From contig NZ_VRKN01000004.1 of NCBI RefSeq assembly GCF_008080435.1, forward strand, positions 124,001 to 188,000: 64,000 bases of DNA, given 5' to 3'. A model generated the notes under the pieces. It ran no database searches. It was not told where the DNA came from and was given only the letters and a program-made list of their open reading frames with translations. A program made the translations under genes and the position numbers. Positions 58,469 through 64,000 of this stretch are shown piece by piece. Every line of letters starts with the position of its first letter. Positions within the stretch are counted from its first letter, which is position 1. The DNA is from Enterobacter asburiae (GTDB lineage Bacteria > Pseudomonadota > Gammaproteobacteria > Enterobacterales > Enterobacteriaceae).

Positions 58469-60386
58469 GTTATTTTCTGCTTTCAGAAAAGAGAAAATCT
58501 GGGATTTTGACGGCGGTATTCATCCACCGGAAATGAAAACCCAGTCCAACGGCACGCCGCTGCGTCAAATTCCGCTGGCGACGCGTTACGTGATGCCGCT
58601 CAAGCAGCATATTGGCGCTGAGGGTGAGCTGTGCGTGAAAGAAGGCGATACGGTTCTTCGCGGCCAGCCGCTGACCTTTGGTCGCGGACGCATGCTGCCG
58701 GTGCACGCGCCAACCTCCGGTAAGGTGGTCGCCATCGCCCCTCACACGGTGGCTCATCCGTCCGCGCTGTCGGAACTGAGCGTGATGATTGAAGCCGACG
58801 GCGAAGACCGCTGGGTCGATCGTGACGGCTGGAACGATTACCGCTCCCACACCCGCGAAGCGCTTATCGAGCGAATTCATCAGTTCGGCGTCGCCGGACT
58901 GGGTGGCGCAGGCTTCCCGACCGGCGTCAAACTGCGCGGCGGTGGCGATAACATTCAGACGTTGATTATCAATGCCGCCGAATGCGAACCGTATATCACC
59001 GCCGACGATCGTCTGATGCAAGACTGTGCCGCCCAGGTGGTGGAAGGCATCCGCATCCTTGCGCACATTCTGCAGCCACGGGAAGTGCTGATTGGTATCG
59101 AAGACAATAAACCGCAGGCCATTTCAATGCTGCGCGCCGTGCTGGCGGGCAGTCACGATATTAGCCTGCGCGTTATCCCGACCAAGTACCCTTCTGGCGG
59201 CGCAAAACAGCTGACGCAAATTCTCACCGGCAAGCAGGTCCCGCACGGCGGACGCTCTTCGGATATCGGCGTGCTGATGCAAAACGTCGGCACCGCTTAT
59301 GCCGTGAAGCGCGCGGTGATTGACGGCGAACCGTTAACCGAGCGCGTGGTGACGCTGACCGGGGAGTCGATTTCTCGTCCGGGCAACGTCTGGGCGCGTC
59401 TGGGTACGCCGGTGCGTCATCTGCTGGAACAGGCTGAGTTTTGCCCGGGCAGCGACCAGATGGTGATCATGGGCGGCCCGCTGATGGGCTTCACCCTCCC
59501 GTGGCTGGACGTTCCGGTAGTGAAAATCACCAACTGTCTGCTCGCGCCTTCCCCGACCGAGATGGGCGAGGAGCAGGAAGAGAAAGGCTGCATCCGCTGC
59601 AGCGCCTGCGCCGATGCCTGTCCGGCGGACCTGCTCCCGCAGCAGCTGTACTGGTACAGCAAAGGCCAGCTGCACGACAAAGCTAAAGCCCACAATCTGG
59701 CCGACTGCATTGAATGCGGTGCCTGCGCCTGGGTCTGCCCGAGCAACATCCCGCTGGTGCAGTATTTCCGCCAGGAGAAGGCCGAGATTTATACCATCTC
59801 CATGGAAGAAAAACGTGCTGCGGAAGCCAAAGCGCGCTTTGAAGCGCGCCAGGCGCGACTGGAACGCGAAAAAGTCGCCCGTCAGGAACGCCATAAGCAG
59901 GCCGCCGTTCAGCCTGCCGAAAAAGATCAGGATGCCATTAACGCCGCGCTGGCGCGCGTTCGTGAGAAAAAAGCGACCGCAGCACAGCCTGTGGTGATCC
60001 CGGCGGGTGAGAAACCTGATAACAGCGAAGCCATCGCCGCGCGTGAAGCACGTAAGGCCGCAGCGCGCGCCCGTCAGGCTGAAAAAGCGCAAACGGTCCA
60101 GGCAGATGCTGAGATCGATCCGCGTAAAGCCGCCGTTGAAGCGGCAATAGCCCGGGCCAAAGCCCGTAAAGCCGGAGAGCAGCAGGTCGTGGTTGAACAG
60201 GAAGCTGTCGATCCGCGTAAAGCCGCCGTCGAAGCGGCGATTGCCCGCGCCAAAGCCCGTAAGGCGGCGCAACAGGAAGAGCAACCGCAGGCCGCCAACG
60301 ATGACCCGCGCAAGGCCGCTGTCGCCGCCGCCATTGCGCGCGTTCAGGCGAAGAAAGCCGCACAGCAAGCAGTTAACGAGGATTAA
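58461..60386 (+). CDS. rsxC: RsxC, NADH-binding subunit
   Basis: 641 residues from [19 protein letters not shown] at 58461; the longer frame back to 58275 reads rsxB out of frame and is rejected. [10 protein letters not shown] marks the NADH/FMN site; two [4Fe-4S] motifs are [12 protein letters not shown] and [12 protein letters not shown]. The C-terminal third is charged and ends in three tandem 31-residue repeats ([19 protein letters not shown]). Confidence 0.96.
   Translation: MLKLFSAFRKEKIWDFDGGIHPPEMKTQSNGTPLRQIPLATRYVMPLKQHIGAEGELCVKEGDTVLRGQPLTFGRGRMLPVHAPTSGKVVAIAPHTVAHPSALSELSVMIEADGEDRWVDRDGWNDYRSHTREALIERIHQFGVAGLGGAGFPTGVKLRGGGDNIQTLIINAAECEPYITADDRLMQDCAAQVVEGIRILAHILQPREVLIGIEDNKPQAISMLRAVLAGSHDISLRVIPTKYPSGGAKQLTQILTGKQVPHGGRSSDIGVLMQNVGTAYAVKRAVIDGEPLTERVVTLTGESISRPGNVWARLGTPVRHLLEQAEFCPGSDQMVIMGGPLMGFTLPWLDVPVVKITNCLLAPSPTEMGEEQEEKGCIRCSACADACPADLLPQQLYWYSKGQLHDKAKAHNLADCIECGACAWVCPSNIPLVQYFRQEKAEIYTISMEEKRAAEAKARFEARQARLEREKVARQERHKQAAVQPAEKDQDAINAALARVREKKATAAQPVVIPAGEKPDNSEAIAAREARKAAARARQAEKAQTVQADAEIDPRKAAVEAAIARAKARKAGEQQVVVEQEAVDPRKAAVEAAIARAKARKAAQQEEQPQAANDDPRKAAVAAAIARVQAKKAAQQAVNED
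60117..60383 (+). repeat. Three tandem 31-codon repeats in rsxC
   Basis: Units start at 60117, 60210 and 60303 with exact 93-base spacing; each opens with DPRKAAV. The third is diverged and truncated at the stop codon. E. coli K-12 RsxC has more copies. Confidence 0.9.
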
Positions 60387-61439
60387 ATGGTTTTCAGAAT
60401 CGCAAGCTCCCCTTACACCCACAATCAGCGCCAGACATCGCGCATCATGATGCTGGTCTGCCTGGCGGCGCTGCCGGGCATTGCCGTTCAGTGCTGGTTT
60501 TTCGGCTGGGGAACCCTGTTCCAGATAATCCAGGGCTGTGCCAGCGCCCTGGCGGCGGAAGCCCTTGTGCTTAAGCTGCGCAAGACGGCTGTCTCCCGCA
60601 TTCTTGCCGACAATTCCGCGCTGCTGACCGGCTTGCTGCTGGCCATCAGTATTCCACCGTTCGCCCCATGGTGGATGGTGGTCCTCGGTACCGTGTTTGC
60701 CGTGATTATTGCCAAACAGCTGTATGGCGGGCTCGGCCATAACCCGTTTAACCCGGCGATGATTGGCTATGTGGTGCTGCTGATCTCCTTCCCGGTGCAG
60801 ATGACCAGCTGGCTGCCACCGCACGAGATTGCAGCCACGGTTCCGGGCTTTATGGATGCTCTGCACGTTATCTTTACCGGCCATACGGCAATCGGCACTG
60901 ATATGAACGCGCTGCGTATGGGTGTGGACGGCATCAGCCAGGCGACGCCTCTCGATACCTTTAAAACGTCCCTGCATGCCGGGCACAGCGTTGAGCAGAT
61001 CATGAAATCCGCCATCTACAGCGGCATGCTGGCAGGTGCTGGCTGGCAATGGGTCAACCTGGCGTATCTGCTGGGCGGCCTGTTCCTGCTGCAGCAGAAA
61101 GCTATTCGCTGGCATATTCCGGTCAGCTTCCTCGTGACGCTGGCGGTTTGCGCGACGCTGGGATGGGTCTTCTCTCCTGAATCACTGGCCAGCCCACAGA
61201 TGCATTTGCTCTCCGGTGCGACCATGTTAGGTGCTTTCTTTATCCTGACGGATCCGGTTACGGCGTCAACGACTAACCGCGGCCGCCTGATCTTCGGCGC
61301 GCTGGCGGGCTTGCTGGTATGGCTCATCCGCAGCTTTGGCGGTTACCCGGACGGCGTGGCATTTGCCGTCCTGCTTGCCAACATTACCGTTCCGCTCATC
61401 GACTATTACACGCGTCCGCGCGTGTACGGCCATCGCTAA
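60387..61439 (+). CDS. rsxD: RsxD, membrane subunit with covalent flavin
   Basis: 350 residues, starts directly after the rsxC stop. About ten helices (NQR2/RnfD family). [12 protein letters not shown] carries the threonine expected to bind FMN. Confidence 0.96.
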   Translation: MVFRIASSPYTHNQRQTSRIMMLVCLAALPGIAVQCWFFGWGTLFQIIQGCASALAAEALVLKLRKTAVSRILADNSALLTGLLLAISIPPFAPWWMVVLGTVFAVIIAKQLYGGLGHNPFNPAMIGYVVLLISFPVQMTSWLPPHEIAATVPGFMDALHVIFTGHTAIGTDMNALRMGVDGISQATPLDTFKTSLHAGHSVEQIMKSAIYSGMLAGAGWQWVNLAYLLGGLFLLQQKAIRWHIPVSFLVTLAVCATLGWVFSPESLASPQMHLLSGATMLGAFFILTDPVTASTTNRGRLIFGALAGLLVWLIRSFGGYPDGVAFAVLLANITVPLIDYYTRPRVYGHR

Positions 61440-61449
61440 GGGTTTCGCC

Positions 61450-62076
61450 ATGTTAAAAACGATGCAAAAACACGGCGTCACGCTGGCTGTCTTCGCCGCG
61501 GTCCTGACGGGGCTGACGGCACTGGTTAATGCGTTGACCAAAACGACCATCGAAGAACAGGCTTCAAAGCAGCAAAAGGCGCTCTTCGATCAGGTGATCC
61601 CGTCCGATTTCTACGATAATGACCTGCAAAAAAGCTGCTTTGTGGTAGACGCGCCGCAGCTTGGGAAAGGCCCGCATCGTATCTTTATCGCCCGCAAAGG
61701 GGATAAACCGGTCGGCGCAGTGATGGAAGCGACGGCACCCGACGGCTATTCCGGCGCTATTCAGCTGCTCGTGGGCAGCGATTTTTCCGGTACCGTCCTC
61801 GGGACTCGCGTGACGCAGCATCATGAAACGCCGGGCCTGGGCGATAAAATTGAAACCCGTCTGAGCGACTGGATTTTGCACTTTGCCGGTAAAGTGATTC
61901 ATGGTGAAGGTGATACCGCGTTTGCGGTGAAGAAAGATGGCGGCGAGTTCGACCAGTTCACCGGCGCGACCATCACACCGCGCGCCGTGGTGAACGCCGT
62001 AAAACGAGCCGGGCTATATGCTGAAACGCTGCCCGCGCAAATCAACAATCTTCCGGCCTGTGGGGAGTCATCATGA
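61450..62076 (+). CDS. rsxG: RsxG, flavin-binding subunit
   Basis: 208 residues from [18 protein letters not shown] at 61450; the ATG at 61336 is inside rsxD and in another frame. One N-terminal helix, then a periplasmic domain with the FMN attachment motif [11 protein letters not shown] near the C terminus. Confidence 0.96.
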   Translation: MLKTMQKHGVTLAVFAAVLTGLTALVNALTKTTIEEQASKQQKALFDQVIPSDFYDNDLQKSCFVVDAPQLGKGPHRIFIARKGDKPVGAVMEATAPDGYSGAIQLLVGSDFSGTVLGTRVTQHHETPGLGDKIETRLSDWILHFAGKVIHGEGDTAFAVKKDGGEFDQFTGATITPRAVVNAVKRAGLYAETLPAQINNLPACGESS

Positions 62077-62759
62077 GCCAGGTTAAAGAGGTTATTGTCC
62101 AGGGGTTGTGGAAGAACAACTCCGCGCTGGTACAGCTTCTGGGGATGTGCCCCCTGCTGGCGGTAACATCCACCGCCACCAACGCGCTCGGACTGGGTCT
62201 GGCAACCACGCTGGTGCTGACCCTGACCAACCTCTCCATCTCTGCCCTGCGCCGCTGGACGCCGTCGGAAATTCGTATTCCGATTTACGTCATGATCATT
62301 GCGTCGGTGGTCAGTATCGTCCAGATGCTGATTAACGCCTACGCGTTTGGCCTGTACCAGTCGCTCGGGATCTTTATTCCCCTTATCGTCACCAACTGTA
62401 TCGTCGTCGGGCGTGCGGAAGCCTTCGCGGTGAAAAACAGCCCTGCCATGTCGGCGCTGGATGGTTTTTCCATTGGAATGGGCGCCACGTGCGCCATGTT
62501 CGTGCTGGGCTCGCTGCGCGAGATCCTCGGTAACGGTACGCTGTTTGACGGCGCAGATGCGCTGCTCGGCGGCTGGGCCAAATCGCTGCGCGTTGAAGTG
62601 TTCCACACCGATACGCCATTCCTGCTGGCAATGCTGCCGCCAGGCGCGTTTATTGGCCTTGGCATGATGCTGGCGATAAAATACCTGATTGATGAAAAAC
62701 GTAAGCGCCGCGCAGCTGAGCGTAGCGTTGTGGAAGGGACACCCGAGAAGGCCTCATGA
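62073..62759 (+). CDS. rsxE: RsxE, membrane subunit
   Basis: 228 residues, six helices, paralogue of RsxA ([37 protein letters not shown]). Overlaps rsxG and nth by four bases each (ATGA). Confidence 0.96.
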   Translation: MSQVKEVIVQGLWKNNSALVQLLGMCPLLAVTSTATNALGLGLATTLVLTLTNLSISALRRWTPSEIRIPIYVMIIASVVSIVQMLINAYAFGLYQSLGIFIPLIVTNCIVVGRAEAFAVKNSPAMSALDGFSIGMGATCAMFVLGSLREILGNGTLFDGADALLGGWAKSLRVEVFHTDTPFLLAMLPPGAFIGLGMMLAIKYLIDEKRKRRAAERSVVEGTPEKAS

Positions 62760-63391
62760 ATAAAGAAAAGCGCATTGCGATCCTGACCCGTCTGCGGGAC
62801 GAGAACCCGCACCCGACGACGGAGCTGAATTTTACCTCCCCGTTTGAGCTGCTGATCGCCGTGCTGCTCTCCGCGCAGGCTACCGATGTGAGCGTCAATA
62901 AAGCCACTGCCCTGCTCTATCCGGTCGCCAATACGCCGAAAGCTATGCTGGAGCTGGGCGTGGAAGGCGTGAAGTCCTATATCAAAACCATCGGCCTGTT
63001 TAACAGCAAAGCTGAGAACGTCATTAAGACCTGCCGGATCCTGCTGGAACAGCACGGAGGTGAAGTGCCGGAGGACCGCGCCGCGCTGGAGGCCTTACCG
63101 GGCGTGGGGCGTAAGACCGCGAACGTGGTGCTCAATACCGCGTTTGGCTGGCCCACTATCGCCGTGGATACGCATATATTTCGCGTGTCTAACCGGACTA
63201 ACTTTGCGCCGGGGAAAAATGTCGAGCAGGTCGAAGAGAAACTGTTAAAAGTGGTTCCGGCCGAATTTAAGGTTGATTGCCACCACTGGCTGATTCTGCA
63301 CGGCCGTTATACCTGCATTGCCCGTAAACCGCGCTGCGGCTCCTGCATTATTGAAGATCTCTGCGAATACAAAGAAAAAGTATATCCCTGA
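62756..63391 (+). CDS. nth: Endonuclease III
   Basis: 211 residues. Base-excision repair glycosylase/AP lyase for oxidised pyrimidines. Helix-hairpin-helix [14 protein letters not shown] with catalytic Lys120, Asp138 in AVDTHIFRV, and the [4Fe-4S] ligands in [17 protein letters not shown]. Last gene of the rsx operon, as in E. coli. Confidence 0.97.
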   Translation: MNKEKRIAILTRLRDENPHPTTELNFTSPFELLIAVLLSAQATDVSVNKATALLYPVANTPKAMLELGVEGVKSYIKTIGLFNSKAENVIKTCRILLEQHGGEVPEDRAALEALPGVGRKTANVVLNTAFGWPTIAVDTHIFRVSNRTNFAPGKNVEQVEEKLLKVVPAEFKVDCHHWLILHGRYTCIARKPRCGSCIIEDLCEYKEKVYP

Positions 63392-63407
63392 TCATTACAA
63401 TCCCTTA

Positions 63408-63441
63408 CCAAAAGAAGAACTACCAGGCGTTCTTCTTTTGG
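63408..63441 (+). terminator. Hairpin after nth
   Basis: CCAAAAGAAGAAC / GTTCTTCTTTTGG, a perfect 13-base-pair stem with an eight-base loop. No T-run on the plus strand, but the position suggests the operon end. Confidence 0.65.
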
Positions 63442-63545
63442 CCGTTATTTGTCCGCCTTTCGTTTCCCCAGACCTGTCACTTGTTCGGTTGTTTAACGCT
63501 CAAACAGGTTAATACTTTTTTCATAGCCAAAAATTTCTATATATC

Positions 63546-63561
63546 TGTGATCGCGATCACC
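63546..63561. promoter_or_regulatory. CRP-like site upstream of dtpA
   Basis: TGTGA-TCGCGA-TCACC, nine of ten consensus bases. It lies about 420 bases before the dtpA start codon, far for class I activation. Confidence 0.55.
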
Positions 63562-63982
63562 TCGATAACTTCATGTTGAATTTTTGTTGTCAAAATCGAC
63601 CTAAACCCTATGCCCGACAAGACACTTCTCTTTCTTTGCCGACGATAAGACCAGCTATTTTTCAGAATATAGGCCATATCACTGCATGAAGCGGCAAATA
63701 GCAGAACATATCGCCAAAAGCCGATCGAAGAGGGTTATTGCCAGTCGAAAAAACTGCCTTTACTCAAGGTATGAAATTTAACGCTGAATAACATTTATAT
63801 GAACCGACGATTATACCACCCCAGATATATGTAACAGATTATTACAAACGTATTGCCAGATGGGGCAGGATAGTGAACATTACCCGCCGTTTCTCCTCCC
63901 AATATAACTATAAGGCGTATGGACTACGGCCATCACGCTATGAACACCCCCGTTAATATGGGATGTAAAAAAAGAGGTATAT

Positions 63983-64000
63983 GTGTCTACTGCAAACAAT
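63983..64000 (+). CDS. dtpA: DtpA, di/tripeptide permease (only first codons)
   Basis: Six codons from a GTG start, MSTANN, match the start of E. coli DtpA (TppB), also GTG, and the gene follows nth there too. AAGAGG is the ribosome-binding site. An ATG at 63981 is in another frame. Confidence 0.85.

Larger units (their letters stand above)
63392..63982. other. nth/dtpA intergenic region
   Basis: 590 AT-rich bases. It holds a 13-base-pair hairpin after nth and a CRP-like site, then a long 5' region for dtpA. No small RNA recognised. Confidence 0.5.

Noticed and set aside
59334..61115. 593-codon ORF antisense to rsxC and rsxD
   Set aside because: It mirrors highly conserved rsx genes on the other strand; composition is typical of a GC-rich shadow (His, Arg, Gly, Gln rich) and it matches no family.

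Overview
The window is one contiguous piece of an enterobacterial chromosome, best matching Enterobacter or a close relative. Gene content, order and protein sequences are very close to Escherichia coli in the second half, but a large block in the first half is arranged differently and carries genes E. coli K-12 lacks. It lies in the replication terminus region: a tus gene with its Ter site is at 42.4 kb. There are no rRNA or tRNA genes, CRISPR arrays, insertion sequences, integrases or phage structural genes.

Layout. (1) 1-1.75 kb: mdtJ (cut by the window edge) and tqsA. (2) 1.85-23.2 kb: accessory, mostly catabolic, redox and detoxification genes, each with its own regulator: luciferase-like monooxygenase, PhzF-type enzyme, YajD-type HNH protein, MipA/OmpV outer-membrane protein, a four-gene two-component/RND efflux module, arylamine N-acetyltransferase, MocR-type and LysR-type regulators, nitronate monooxygenase-like enzyme, PRISE-like reductase, the SOS operon umuDC under a LexA box, a ribbon-helix-helix protein, pyridoxal reductase and a Tsr-like chemoreceptor behind a sigma-28 promoter. 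(3) 23.2-32.4 kb: smrA, the small RNA mcaS, abgR, abgABT, ogt, fnr, a small membrane protein and uspE. This block is about 1.40 Mb on the E. coli K-12 map. (4) 32.5-64 kb: pntBA, ydgH, ydgI, folM, ydgC, rstA, an extra small ORF, rstB, tus, fumC, fumA, manA, ydgA, malI, malXY, add, ydgJ, blr, cnu, ydgK, rsxABCDGE, nth and the first codons of dtpA. This follows E. coli at about 1.67-1.71 Mb almost gene for gene.

Main functional units: spermidine and AI-2 export; an RND pump with its own sensor and regulator; SOS mutagenesis; p-aminobenzoyl-glutamate uptake and cleavage under AbgR; oxygen sensing by FNR with autoregulation; transhydrogenase; RstAB with a PhoP-type promoter; fork arrest by Tus; aerobic and stress fumarases; the MalI-controlled malXY operon; and the Rsx electron-transport complex co-transcribed with endonuclease III.

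The most unusual points are the roughly 30-kb block separating tqsA from pntB, the splitting of rstA from rstB by an unrecognised 86-codon gene, an mcaS homologue whose 5' stem looks covaried relative to E. coli, repeats and a palindrome in front of the ribbon-helix-helix gene, and a TTG-start two-helix membrane protein between fnr and uspE. I found no clearly new multi-gene defence or biosynthetic system; the novelty is in small genes and regulatory sites.
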